Positions 1 through 8,369 of a stretch of 64,000 nt of DNA are shown here, one piece after another. How positions within the stretch are numbered: position 1 is the first letter of the stretch; every line of letters starts with the position of its first letter. The DNA comes from Halothiobacillus sp. (lineage in GTDB: Bacteria; Pseudomonadota; Gammaproteobacteria; Halothiobacillales; Halothiobacillaceae). The notes beneath the pieces were generated by a model. It ran no database searches, was not told the origin of the DNA, and was given only the letters and a program-made list of their open reading frames with translations. The stretch is taken from positions 1-64,000 of the forward strand of contig JAGXIF010000031.1 in assembly GCA_024635755.1 (NCBI GenBank). Direction: 5' to 3'. The position numbers and the translations under genes were made by a program.

Positions 1-279
1 ATGAGCAATCGACGTTATCCAGACGAATTCAAGGTCGAGGCGGTCAAGCAGGTGACCGAACGAGGCCGGCGAGTGAAGGAGGTGGCCGAGCATCTTGGCG
101 TCTCCCAGCACAGCCTTTATGCATGGATCCGGCGGTATCAGCAGCCGGATGAAGAAAAGCAGAAGCAGCAAGCTCAAGCCGACGAGATCCGCCGCCTGAA
201 TGCGCAACTCCGGGAAGTCACCGAGGAGCGCGACATATTAAAAAAGGCGGCCGCGTACTTCGCCAAGCAGTCCGGGTGA
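1..279 (+). CDS. IS3-family transposase OrfA (helix-turn-helix subunit)
   Basis: This is the 92-residue OrfA of an IS3-family element. It has an N-terminal helix-turn-helix (RRYPDEFKVEAVKQV then EVAEHLGVSQHSLYAWI) and a C-terminal leucine-zipper-like stretch (RRLNAQLREVTEERDILKKA) that normally mediates oligomerisation. An A6G run near 240-246 just before the stop matches the -1 slippery sequence IS3 elements use to make the OrfAB transposase, and OrfB overlaps it by 4 bp. The ORF starts at the first base of the window, so the upstream inverted repeat is out of view. Confidence 0.9.
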   Translation: MSNRRYPDEFKVEAVKQVTERGRRVKEVAEHLGVSQHSLYAWIRRYQQPDEEKQKQQAQADEIRRLNAQLREVTEERDILKKAAAYFAKQSG

Positions 280-944
280 AGTACGCGTTCATCAAGGACC
301 ATGAACGCGCCCACCCGGTGCGCCGTCTTTGCCGTTTGATGGATGTCCATCCGAGTGGCTACTACGCCTGGAAGCGACAGCCGGACTCCCGGCGACAGCG
401 GGAAGATCGACGGCTGCTGGGCGTGATCAAGCAGTCCTGGCTGGAGAGCGGCGGCGTCTACGGCTACCGCAAGATCCACCACGGCCTGCGGGATCTGGGT
501 GAGCGCTGCGGCAAACATCGTGTGGCCCGCCTGATGCGTGGAGAAGGATTGAAGTCACAGACCGGCTATCGGCGCCGCCCCGGCTTTCGTGGTGGACGTC
601 CGGCCATCGTGGCGCCGAATCACCTGCAGCAGCAGTTCGACGTTTCTGCCCCCAATCAGGCCTGGGTGACGGACATCACCTACATCCGCACCCACGAGGG
701 ATGGTTGTCCCTATCAGTGGTTCTGGATCTGTTCTCTCGGCAAGTCGTCGGCTGGTCCATGCGCCCTCGCATGGACCGGGAACTGGCCATGAATGCGTTG
801 ATGATGGCCGTGTGGCGACGTCAGCCTGATGGCCCGGTCGTCGTTCATTCCGACCAGGGGAGCCAGTTCAGCAGTCACGACTGGCAGGACTTTCTCAAGG
901 CCCACGGCCTCGTGGGCAGCATGAGCCTCTGGATGCAATCCTGA
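276..944 (+). pseudogene. IS3-family transposase OrfB, C-terminally truncated
   Basis: This is the catalytic OrfB of an IS3-family transposase. It contains the HTH_21-like region (VYGYRKIHHGLRDLG) and an rve integrase core with the first two acidic residues visible (WVTDITYI and VVHSDQGSQFSS). The frame opens at a GTG overlapping the OrfA stop. Family members run about 280 residues and supply a third catalytic Glu after the GSMS motif. Here the frame leaves the family sequence right after LVGSMS and stops nine bases-worth of unrelated codons later (SLWMQS region), so the Glu is missing. The element is therefore dead in trans, and no right inverted repeat is seen. Confidence 0.88.
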
Positions 945-954
945 ACATGCCTCC

Positions 955-1365
955 TCAGCCTTGGGTGCCCACGCTCAGGCCGGCCGGCGGTTCCTTCTCG
1001 CGCAAGTCCGTCCGGACAAAGGTTGGGCGATCGACCGGACATTCTGTTCAACGTCCGCGTATTTGATGGTCTCGGCTTGAGGCTCGGCCCGTGCGTCTGA
1101 TCGATTGCCTTGCGAGCGGCGCGCGACGTGAAGGGTTTGCCAATGATAGGACCTGTTGAACCACCAACTTCGGGAAGTCGGACTCAAGATCCCGAGCCGA
1201 GACATCGGGATCCTCGACGACGTCATGGAGGAGGGTGGCGGCCAGCACGATCGGATTCCGCTCAAACGCCGAAGCCGCGTAGGCGACGCTGACAGGGCGG
1301 TGTGAATGCCACCCCTTTCCCTAACCGCGCCAAACTTGGCCCTCGAGGGCCTGAGGGCGGCTCAT
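955..1365 (-). pseudogene. Frameshifted remnant of an HD-domain RelA/SpoT-like hydrolase
   Basis: Read on the minus strand, pieces of one HD-domain protein appear in successive frames. Near 1318-1245 come GWHSHRPVSVAYAA and IVLAATLLHDVVEDPDVSA, the His-Asp signature seen in RelA/SpoT-type HD hydrolases. Near 1080-1025, in a second frame, comes QAETIKYADVEQNVRSIA, resembling the second metal-binding segment (IKxAD..DN). From about 1023, in a third frame, comes FVRTDLREKEPPAG, like the usual tail. An in-frame TAG precedes the first block. At least two frameshifts and one stop make this non-functional. It lies directly beside the broken IS3 end. Confidence 0.72.
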
Positions 1366-1708
1366 GGGCTTCTTGACCAAGGCGGGCGGAAAGGGTGAAC
1401 CGCAAGAGGTCGAGTGGCGCAGAACCGATCTGGTGGCTCATGGTATCGAGGGGGCGTGAGGACGAGCTGCCCGGTGCGGCTGACTTCCCATGTCCAGCAT
1501 GGGTCGTCACTGCCTGGGCAAGGGAGCAATCAGAAATGGGCGCCTGCCATCCGGCATGCCGTTTGGCTGATTGAGCCCGTTTGGCGGAACGCCGGCCCGG
1601 GCTATGATGATCTCTGGGGCAAGAGCCAGATGTCACCAACGATGTCACCAACACCGATTTTTTGGGGAGTCGAGCCGACGCGAAAAGACGCCAACTCGTT
1701 GATTTGTA
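1366..1708. other. Intergenic stretch without a recognisable gene
   Basis: No open frame here resembles a known protein on either strand. The only pattern seen is a perfect 12-bp tandem repeat (GATGTCACCAAC at 1629-1640 and 1641-1652). It may be decayed mobile-element DNA next to the tRNA, but nothing shows this directly. Confidence 0.5.
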
Positions 1709-1785
1709 TGGTCGGAGTGGAGGGATTCGAACCCCCGACCACCTGCCCCCCAGGCAGGTGCGCTACCAGGCTGCGCTACACTCCG
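1709..1785 (-). tRNA. tRNA-Pro (anticodon GGG)
   Basis: On the minus strand the sequence folds as a full cloverleaf: acceptor CGGAGTG/CACTCCG, a D arm containing GCGCAGCCTGGTAGCGC, anticodon stem CCTGC/GCAGG around loop CTGGGGG (anticodon GGG), and T arm GGGGGTTCGAATCCC. The 3' CCA is encoded at 1711-1709. It is 77 nt including CCA. No integrase gene lies beside it. Confidence 0.96.
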
Positions 1786-1799
1786 GAATCAGGGCGCGA

Positions 1800-1827
1800 A
1801 GGATAGCGTATTTTGGGCAGGTGACAA
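1800..1827 (-). promoter_or_regulatory. Probable sigma70 promoter of tRNA-Pro
   Basis: On the minus strand TTGTCA (1827-1822) is followed after 16 bp by TATCCT (1805-1800). This places a transcription start a few bases before the tRNA 5' end at 1785. Both hexamers are near consensus. Confidence 0.55.
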
Positions 1828-1846
1828 AGCCCAAGCTTGGGCCGGC

Positions 1847-3478
1847 TTAGATTTGATTGGCTGCTGTTACTTCCGCAACACGGTGGGGTTGGACGAGTTC
1901 CGGTCGGCCGAAATGAAAGCCCTGGCCCCAGTCGATGCCCATGTCGCGCAAGGTGTCGGCGGTGCGCTGGTCGCCGATGAACTCGGCTATCGTGATCAGT
2001 CCCATGTCGCTGGCCATGGCCTGAATGTGCTGGACGATTTTCCGGGCGCGCAGGCTGTCGTTCATGTTTTGCACGAGCGCGCCTTCGATCTTGAGGAAGG
2101 TGAAGGGCATGTCCAGAAGATAGCGATAGGAGGAGTAGCCGCTGCCAAAGTCGTCGAGCGCCAGGCGCAGGCCGAAGTCGATCAAGGGCTTGAGGGCGGC
2201 GTAGGCATCGCTAGTGTCCTCGAGCACCTCCCGTTCGGTCACTTCCAGTACCAGCGGCTTGGCTTGCATTTGCCCGGTGTCGTCCAGGCAGGCGCAGGCG
2301 CTGCGGGCATTCTCGATCACTTTCTCCATCAGTTCCGGGTGTTGCAGGAAGTCGCCGGAGATATTGACGAAGTGCGCCATCGGACGGTGGTCGATCGAGG
2401 CGACGCAGTTGGAGATCGTCTGGTTGATGATTTCGAAGTCGATCCGGTGCGCCATTTGCAGCCGAGAAGCGGCGTCGATGAATAGCCCGGCGGGAATGAT
2501 CTCGCCATCGGGGGTGATCATGCGCGCCAGGGCTTCGTCGGCGACGACCTGGCCGGTCTTCAGATCGACGATGGGCTGGCTGGCCGCGACGATCCGTCCT
2601 TCATGGATGGCCCGGTTGAGGGCGCCGCCGGTAGTGTAGACCGAAGGCTGCTTGAGTCGGTCGGCATCGACCACCCGGTCGCGGCCAGTGCGTTTGGCCT
2701 CGTAGACCGCGGCGTTGATGGCACTGAGCTGATCCCGAGGCGGGGTGTGCGCGGTCTCTCCTGGGCCGATCACGCCGTGGCCGATGCTGACGGTCACCGT
2801 GCCCAGGTGCGGAATGTCGTCGACCGAGTCGAAGCGGACGGTGGAGGTTGCGATACGGATACGTTCGGCCAGATCTTGACTGCGATCGGACTGACGCGGC
2901 GGCAGCAGGAGCATGAATTCGTGGCCACTCCAGCGGGCGATCATCACGTCATCCGGCAAGGTTCTCTGCATTGCGTTGGCCAAATCGCGTATCAGGCGAT
3001 CGCCGACCTCGTAGCCGAGGTAGTCGTTGACCGTCTTGAGGTGATCGATATCCACCAGCAGGAGGCGGTGGCCGCCTTCGCCCTGTTCCTGCACTTCGCG
3101 GATGCGTTCCAGCATGGCACTGCGGTCGGGCAAGCGGGTGAGCGAATCGAAATTTCTGGGTGGGCAAAGGCTTTCCAGCAACACCACTAGGCGCTGGTGC
3201 TCGCCGATCGGGGTGATGCCGAGGGTGACCTCGCGGTTGTCCATCAGTCCCTTGAGATTGCTCTCGGCACCGTCGACCAGGGCGGCGCCCAGCGATTCCC
3301 CTTGGTTGAGGGAAAGGCGCTGGTCCAGACGTTCGCGCAAGGTTTCCCCGCCGTCGTGGCGGGGAAATGTCTGGTCGGCACGTGGACTAGCGCTCAGCAC
3401 GCGCCCGGAGGCATTGCACAGGAACACGATCATGCTTGGATCCTGTCCGCTGAAAACCATACTCTCGTCCAGTTGCAT
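1847..3478 (-). CDS. GGDEF-EAL protein, probable c-di-GMP phosphodiesterase
   Basis: The 543-residue product has a short N-terminal PAS-like region (MIVFLCNASGRVLSASP), a GGDEF domain and a C-terminal EAL domain. The GGDEF signature is degenerate: RWSGHEF replaces GGDEF, so cyclase activity is unlikely. The EAL domain keeps EALAR, FVNISGDF, LEVTERE, ALDDFGSGYSSY and a GQGFHFGRP end, consistent with an active phosphodiesterase; KIE stands in for the usual KID. The open frame extends to 3649, but the ATG at 3478 is preferred because it follows a purine-rich AAGGAACAAGGACG and the upstream residues look non-domain. No transmembrane segment is seen. Confidence 0.88.
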   Translation of the reverse strand: MQLDESMVFSGQDPSMIVFLCNASGRVLSASPRADQTFPRHDGGETLRERLDQRLSLNQGESLGAALVDGAESNLKGLMDNREVTLGITPIGEHQRLVVLLESLCPPRNFDSLTRLPDRSAMLERIREVQEQGEGGHRLLLVDIDHLKTVNDYLGYEVGDRLIRDLANAMQRTLPDDVMIARWSGHEFMLLLPPRQSDRSQDLAERIRIATSTVRFDSVDDIPHLGTVTVSIGHGVIGPGETAHTPPRDQLSAINAAVYEAKRTGRDRVVDADRLKQPSVYTTGGALNRAIHEGRIVAASQPIVDLKTGQVVADEALARMITPDGEIIPAGLFIDAASRLQMAHRIDFEIINQTISNCVASIDHRPMAHFVNISGDFLQHPELMEKVIENARSACACLDDTGQMQAKPLVLEVTEREVLEDTSDAYAALKPLIDFGLRLALDDFGSGYSSYRYLLDMPFTFLKIEGALVQNMNDSLRARKIVQHIQAMASDMGLITIAEFIGDQRTADTLRDMGIDWGQGFHFGRPELVQPHRVAEVTAANQI

Positions 3479-3572
3479 CGTCCTTGTTCCTTCCCTGCCG
3501 TTCGTGGCCGCCCTACCTGGGGTGCATTGGCTTGTGAACACTATCCTAGCAATGAATCCTTGCGGGACTGAA

Positions 3573-5921
3573 TCACGATTTGCTGATGTTCTCTTCGCCG
3601 CGGGTCGGAGCGGCGCGGCGCTTGTCGCTGTCGCAGGCCGGTGTGGCATTGATGCCGTCGATGCATTCGATCAGTGAGTCGATACGCCCTTCAATGATTT
3701 GGGAATCGGCCGATTCGTCCAGCGCGGTCTCCAGTTCGCCGGCGAGTGTCTGTAGCTCGGTTTCACGGCAGCAGGCTGCCGCACCACGGAGTTTGTGGGC
3801 CGCGTGCCGCAGGGCATCGTGATCGTCGGGGCGTTCCATGAGCAATCGGCGGTAGCTGGGCAGTTCGTCGCAGAGCAACTGGGTCAGGAAAGGGTCGCGC
3901 CCCGAGGCCGGTGCATCGGGGTGGTCAGCGTCCGTCCCGCCGCGCGAGTGAGCCTGCAGGGGGAAGAATTCCGCGATGGCACTCAGCAACTCGCCTGCGG
4001 TCACCGGCTTGGTCAATACCCGTTCGATGCCGCTGTGCAGCAGGTCCTGGTGCACATTGCCCTGGCGGTTGGCGGTGATGGCGATGATGGGGGTTTCCAG
4101 GTGGCGGGCCCGTTTTTTGAGAATGCGGGCGACCCCCGCCCCGGTGATGTCGGGCATGTGCATGTCGGTGAAGACAATGTCGATGTCTTCGTGGTTGGCC
4201 AGTTCCAGGGCCTGCTTGCCGTTGTCCGCCTTGAGCACGCGGAATCCCAACTCACCCAGCGTTTGCCCCAGGTGCGCGAGATAGACGGGGTCGTCGTCGA
4301 TCACCAAGGCGGTTCGCCCGGCGAAGGAATACAGGGCATGTCGCCCCGGGGTGGTTGGTGCTGCCGCGCGGGACCCGGGATCCCGGGATGGAGGGGCCGG
4401 CTGCGGTTGGGGCGCGCGTCGCGGGGCCAGGCGGTTATTCGGCCGCCGGGGCCCCGGCGCGGGGGCGCCCAGTACGCGTGCGAGCGAGGCAGAAAGGGCC
4501 CGGGCGCGGATGAACAGCGGCAGGGTAAAGTCCGCCCAGTGGAGCGGCGCGGCCGGGCGCCCGCGGATGGTCAGGTGGCTGGAAAGGCCGATCACTCGCC
4601 CGGCCAGCGAGACCCACTGGCCAAACGCCGGGTCGTGATGGTGGCGCTCGACGATCCGCTCGTCGAGGAAGAGCAGGTCCACCGGTTGGCCGAAGTCCGG
4701 TGTGGTCTGGATGCGTGCGCCGAGGGCCGCGAGGTTGCCCTGCCAGGCGCGGCGGTGCTGGTCGGATGCACAGACCACCGCGCAGAGTGTGTCCGCGAGG
4801 CGGTCGCCGTTGTCCGGTTCGCCGATCAGGATCGGGGCGGTGAATACCGCCGTGAGTCCATAGCGACCGTCCCCGGTGTCGACCACCTCCAGTGTCGAGT
4901 CCAGATGCTTGGAAATGCAGCGGATGATCCAGATGTCGATCAAGTCGTCGACCAGGAGCGCACCGAGGGAGTCGGGGAGTGCCTGTTCCAGACGGTCGGT
5001 CAGCGCTGGTCGTCCCATAGATCGCTGTTCGTCGTGCGGTTGCCCGTCGACGGTGATGCGCACTCGCCCCAGCCGGTCCCCGCCCGCGTTTTCCTGTTCA
5101 TCCTCGAGCTCGATGGTCACCGCCGGTTCGCGCAGGTGGCCGATGCACAACACCTCATTGAGCAGGCGGTCGAGCAGCCGGCGCAGCATCTGCGGATCGA
5201 AGGCGATTTCTCGCGGCAGATCCTGGTAGCCGATGAACTGCAGGACCTCGCCATCACGCTGGGCGGTGGTCTGCCAGTCGGTGACCAGATCCTCGCCGGT
5301 GGTGCGCAGATTGACTCGCCCGTCAGTGCGCGTCATGCGCCCGGCTTTGATCTCGTGGAAGTCGATGATGTTCTCGATCGAGATGCGCAGGCGGTGACTG
5401 GCGTGGCGCATCAGCTGAAGGGAGCGGGCGGGTTCCTGCTCGCCCGGCGGGGCCGGAGGCGCGCACTGGGACAGTCGGCGCTCCAGCATCGCCAATGCAT
5501 CGACCGCCGAGCGGATATGCCCCAGCGGGGTGACCCATTGTTGATTGACCAGCTCGAGTACCGAGGCAGTAGACAGCTGGGTATCCGTGCCGTCTGGGCC
5601 GTGCGGCTCTATGGCCGACTCGGTCACCGCGGAATCTTCACCGTATGGCGTCTCGGCGGCTTGCCCGGCATGGGTGCGGCGAGATATCCGCCAAGCGGCC
5701 AGTAACAGGAGCGTCCAGACCCCACCCCAGCCAATGGCGAGCGGAAGCGCGGCCGAGGGGGCGAACTCCTCTCCCCGCAGCAGCGAATCCACTGCCACCA
5801 GGGCAGGCGGGGCGATCAGCGTCGCGAGGGCGAGTAGGCCCATGGGTAGGCGGCTGGCGCGCTGCTGGTCCGGGTCCGTTTGTCTGGGTCTGGAAGCGTT
5901 CACCAAGGGCCTTTGTGGCAT
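3573..5921 (-). CDS. BarA/GacS-like hybrid sensor with degenerate kinase core, REC and Hpt domains
   Basis: The 782-residue product has two N-terminal membrane segments (LLALATLIAPPALVAVDSLL and LAIGWGGVWTLLLLAAW), a kinase-like core, a receiver and an Hpt domain. The dimerisation helix is recognisable (VTPLGHI; ENIIDFHEIKAGRM), but the phospho-acceptor His of the SHEIRTPL box aligns with Gln in NQQWVTPL, and no clear ATP-binding G boxes are visible. The receiver keeps its key residues (VIDDD, FTDMHMP, AITAN, LTKP) and the Hpt has AHKLRGAAACC with the His. It is divergent from cysM, and rlmD lies nearby as in many BarA/GacS loci. It may act as a phosphotransfer hub rather than an autokinase. 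Confidence 0.8.
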   Translation of the reverse strand: MPQRPLVNASRPRQTDPDQQRASRLPMGLLALATLIAPPALVAVDSLLRGEEFAPSAALPLAIGWGGVWTLLLLAAWRISRRTHAGQAAETPYGEDSAVTESAIEPHGPDGTDTQLSTASVLELVNQQWVTPLGHIRSAVDALAMLERRLSQCAPPAPPGEQEPARSLQLMRHASHRLRISIENIIDFHEIKAGRMTRTDGRVNLRTTGEDLVTDWQTTAQRDGEVLQFIGYQDLPREIAFDPQMLRRLLDRLLNEVLCIGHLREPAVTIELEDEQENAGGDRLGRVRITVDGQPHDEQRSMGRPALTDRLEQALPDSLGALLVDDLIDIWIIRCISKHLDSTLEVVDTGDGRYGLTAVFTAPILIGEPDNGDRLADTLCAVVCASDQHRRAWQGNLAALGARIQTTPDFGQPVDLLFLDERIVERHHHDPAFGQWVSLAGRVIGLSSHLTIRGRPAAPLHWADFTLPLFIRARALSASLARVLGAPAPGPRRPNNRLAPRRAPQPQPAPPSRDPGSRAAAPTTPGRHALYSFAGRTALVIDDDPVYLAHLGQTLGELGFRVLKADNGKQALELANHEDIDIVFTDMHMPDITGAGVARILKKRARHLETPIIAITANRQGNVHQDLLHSGIERVLTKPVTAGELLSAIAEFFPLQAHSRGGTDADHPDAPASGRDPFLTQLLCDELPSYRRLLMERPDDHDALRHAAHKLRGAAACCRETELQTLAGELETALDESADSQIIEGRIDSLIECIDGINATPACDSDKRRAAPTRGEENISKS

Positions 5922-5989
5922 ACTCGGGCAGGCGGATTTCCGCCATTGATTCCCGAGTTCATTTAACTGGAAGCGAGCCGGTAAAGCGT

Positions 5990-6892
5990 ATGTTAGGTCA
6001 CCGTCTTGATCAATTGATCGGCAACACCCCGCTGGTGCACATCCAGCGGCTGGATGCGCCGGGCGCCGAGCGCGGCAACGTGATCCTCGGCAAGCTCGAA
6101 GGGAACAATCCCGCCGGCTCGGTCAAGGATCGGGCGGCGCATTCGATGATCTCACAGGCGATCGAGCGCGGTGACCTGCGCCCGGGGGATCGGTTGGTCG
6201 AGGCCACCTCCGGCAACACTGGTATTGCCCTGGCGATGGTGGCCGCCACGCTCGGCATTCGCCTGACGCTGATCATGCCCGAGCACATGTCGATCGAGCG
6301 GCGCCAGTCGATGGCGGCCTATGGCGCCGAGCTCAAGCTGGTCTCGCAGGCCCAGGGCATGGAAGGCGCCCGCGATCTGGCCGACGAGATGGCTGCTCGC
6401 GGCGAGGGGGTGGTGCTCGACCAGTTCGCCAACCCGGACAACCCGCGTGCCCACTACCTGACCACGGGGCCCGAAATCTGGCAGGCCACCCAGGGGCGGA
6501 TCACGCATTTCGTCTCGGCGATGGGTACCACCGGCACCATCATGGGCACGTCCCGTTATCTCAAGGAGCAGAATCCCCAGGTGCAGGTCGTCGGGGTGCA
6601 GCCCGGCGAAGGGGCGCAGATTCCAGGTATCCGACGTTGGCCGACGGAGTACCTGCCGCGCATTTTCGAGCCCCAGCGGGTCGACCGGACCTTGGATGTC
6701 AGTCAGCCGGAGGCCGAAGAGATGACTCGTCGCCTGGCTCGGGAAGAGGGCGTGATGGCGGGCATTTCCTCGGGTGGGGCGATGGCCGCAGCGATCAAGC
6801 TGTCGGCGGAGGTGGAGAATGCGGTGATCGTCACCATCGTCTGCGACCGCGGCGATCGGTACCTGTCCACCGGGGTCTTTCCCGCGGGCTGA
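5990..6892 (+). CDS. cysM: Cysteine synthase B (O-acetylserine sulfhydrylase, PLP enzyme)
   Basis: CysM makes cysteine from O-acetylserine and sulfide or thiosulfate in the cytoplasm. The 300-residue product has the PLP lysine motif NPAGSVKDRAA, the substrate loop ATSGNTGIALA, the phosphate-binding GTTGTIMGTSRYL and a C-terminal SSGGAM. It starts IGNTPLVHIQRL, as CysM proteins do. The frame is open far upstream (from 5645), but the ATG at 5990 matches the family N-terminus. It is divergent from the sensor gene and 104 bp upstream of rlmD. Confidence 0.95.
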   Translation: MLGHRLDQLIGNTPLVHIQRLDAPGAERGNVILGKLEGNNPAGSVKDRAAHSMISQAIERGDLRPGDRLVEATSGNTGIALAMVAATLGIRLTLIMPEHMSIERRQSMAAYGAELKLVSQAQGMEGARDLADEMAARGEGVVLDQFANPDNPRAHYLTTGPEIWQATQGRITHFVSAMGTTGTIMGTSRYLKEQNPQVQVVGVQPGEGAQIPGIRRWPTEYLPRIFEPQRVDRTLDVSQPEAEEMTRRLAREEGVMAGISSGGAMAAAIKLSAEVENAVIVTIVCDRGDRYLSTGVFPAG

Positions 6893-6996
6893 TCGCCCTG
6901 AAAAGCCGTCCCCCAAAGCCATCTCTCGGCGGCGAATCACTCATTTGCCTGCCTGCGGCCATGCAGTCCGGGCATGCCTTTTCCCGCGTTGACTGA

Positions 6997-8340
6997 ATGA
7001 AACCCAAGCAAAAGAAATTTCCTCGGGGCGAATTTCCCGCCCATGTTGAATCCCTGACCCTGGAGGGTCGCGGTGTCGCGCATGTCAACGGCAAGGCGAC
7101 CTTCATCAGCCGGGCGTTGCCCGGCGAGGATGTGCGGTTTGTCTATCGCGACCAGCGGCGCCACTTCGATCTGGGCGATGCCGTGGCCGTCGATGTGCCT
7201 AGCAGCGAGCGGATCGAACCTGGCTGTCCGCATTTCGATGTCTGCGGTGGTTGTGCCATGCAGCACCTGTCACCGGAGGCACAGATCGAACACAAGCAGC
7301 GGGCACTGCTCGAGCAGTTGAGCCGCATCGGGCGGGTGGAGCCGGAAGTCGTCCTCGACCCGTTGGCCGGGCCGGTATGGGCCTATCGGCGCATGGCGCG
7401 GCTCGGCGTGCGACATCTGCGGCGCCAGGGGCGGGTGATAGTGGGCTTTCGCGAGCGGGGCAGTCCCAACATTGCCGATCTTGATGCCTGCCCCGTGTTG
7501 GATCCGCGGGTGGGAGAGCATCTGCGGGACTTGAGCGCATTGATCCACGGGATGGAAGCGCGCCGGGATATCCCGCAGATCGAGGTGGGGTGTGGCGATG
7601 ATCATTGTGCCCTGGCCTTTCGTCACATGGCGCCGCTGTCGGCGGCCGACCGGGCGCGACTGGACGCCTTTGCCGACCAGCACGGCGTGGCGGTTTTCCT
7701 GCAGCCGGGCGGTCCGGAAACACTGACGCCCCTGGTGGACGGGGATCGGGATGTCTACCCCTCCTACCGGATCGAGCCCTTCGATGTCCGGATTCGCTTC
7801 TCGCCGGTGGACTTCGCCCAGGTCAACGCCGTGGTCAACCAGCGCCTGGTGTCCCAGGCCCTCGAGTGGCTGGCGGTCGAGCCCGGTGAACGAGTGCTGG
7901 ACCTGTTTGCCGGGCTGGGCAACTTCACCCTTCCCCTCGCGCGCCAGGCCCAGTCCGTGACGGCGGTCGAGGCGGACCAGGCTATGGTGAACCGCGCCGC
8001 GCAGGCGGCGACAGCCAATGGCATCGCCAATACCCGTCACGTGGTCGGCAACCTGTTCAAGCCGGACTCGGCATATCCCTGGATGCAAGAGCGCTACGAC
8101 CGCGTTCTCCTCGACCCGCCGCGTGCGGGGGCGCAGGCGATGATGCCCGTGATCGCTCGTATGCAGCCAAAACGGATCGTGTACGTTTCCTGTCACCCCG
8201 GCTCACTGGCGCGTGACGTGGGCCAGCTGGTGCATGAACATGGCTATCGACTGATGGCGGCAGGCGTGATGGACATGTTCCCGCAGACCGCGCATGTGGA
8301 GTCGATGGTGGTGCTCGAACGTCGCTCTGGGCGTCGCTGA
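6997..8340 (+). CDS. rlmD: 23S rRNA (uracil-1939-C5)-methyltransferase
   Basis: RlmD methylates U1939 of 23S rRNA with S-adenosylmethionine. The 447-residue protein has an N-terminal TRAM domain (HVESLTLEGRGVAHVNGKA), the [4Fe-4S] cysteines (CPHFDVCGGC plus a later CPVLDP), the SAM-binding motif DLFAGLGNFTLPLA and the catalytic region LLDPPRAGA / IVYVSCHPGSLARD. Length and motif order match the family. In many Gammaproteobacteria relA follows this gene; here the next gene is a convergent prenyltransferase. Confidence 0.95.
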   Translation: MKPKQKKFPRGEFPAHVESLTLEGRGVAHVNGKATFISRALPGEDVRFVYRDQRRHFDLGDAVAVDVPSSERIEPGCPHFDVCGGCAMQHLSPEAQIEHKQRALLEQLSRIGRVEPEVVLDPLAGPVWAYRRMARLGVRHLRRQGRVIVGFRERGSPNIADLDACPVLDPRVGEHLRDLSALIHGMEARRDIPQIEVGCGDDHCALAFRHMAPLSAADRARLDAFADQHGVAVFLQPGGPETLTPLVDGDRDVYPSYRIEPFDVRIRFSPVDFAQVNAVVNQRLVSQALEWLAVEPGERVLDLFAGLGNFTLPLARQAQSVTAVEADQAMVNRAAQAATANGIANTRHVVGNLFKPDSAYPWMQERYDRVLLDPPRAGAQAMMPVIARMQPKRIVYVSCHPGSLARDVGQLVHEHGYRLMAAGVMDMFPQTAHVESMVVLERRSGRR

Positions 8341-8369
8341 ATGGTTTGGCGGCATCTCGGTGTGGACAC

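Noticed and set aside
1629-1652. 12-bp tandem repeat as a possible CRISPR or attachment site
   Set aside because: Only two copies with no spacer, and no integrase or cas gene nearby.
1709-1785. tRNA-Pro as an integration site
   Set aside because: No integrase gene or direct repeat of the tRNA 3' end was found; the only element nearby is a broken IS3, which does not target tRNAs.
3795-5705. 636-codon open frame opposite the sensor gene
   Set aside because: Antisense to a gene with clear REC and Hpt motifs; no domain or ribosome-binding site.
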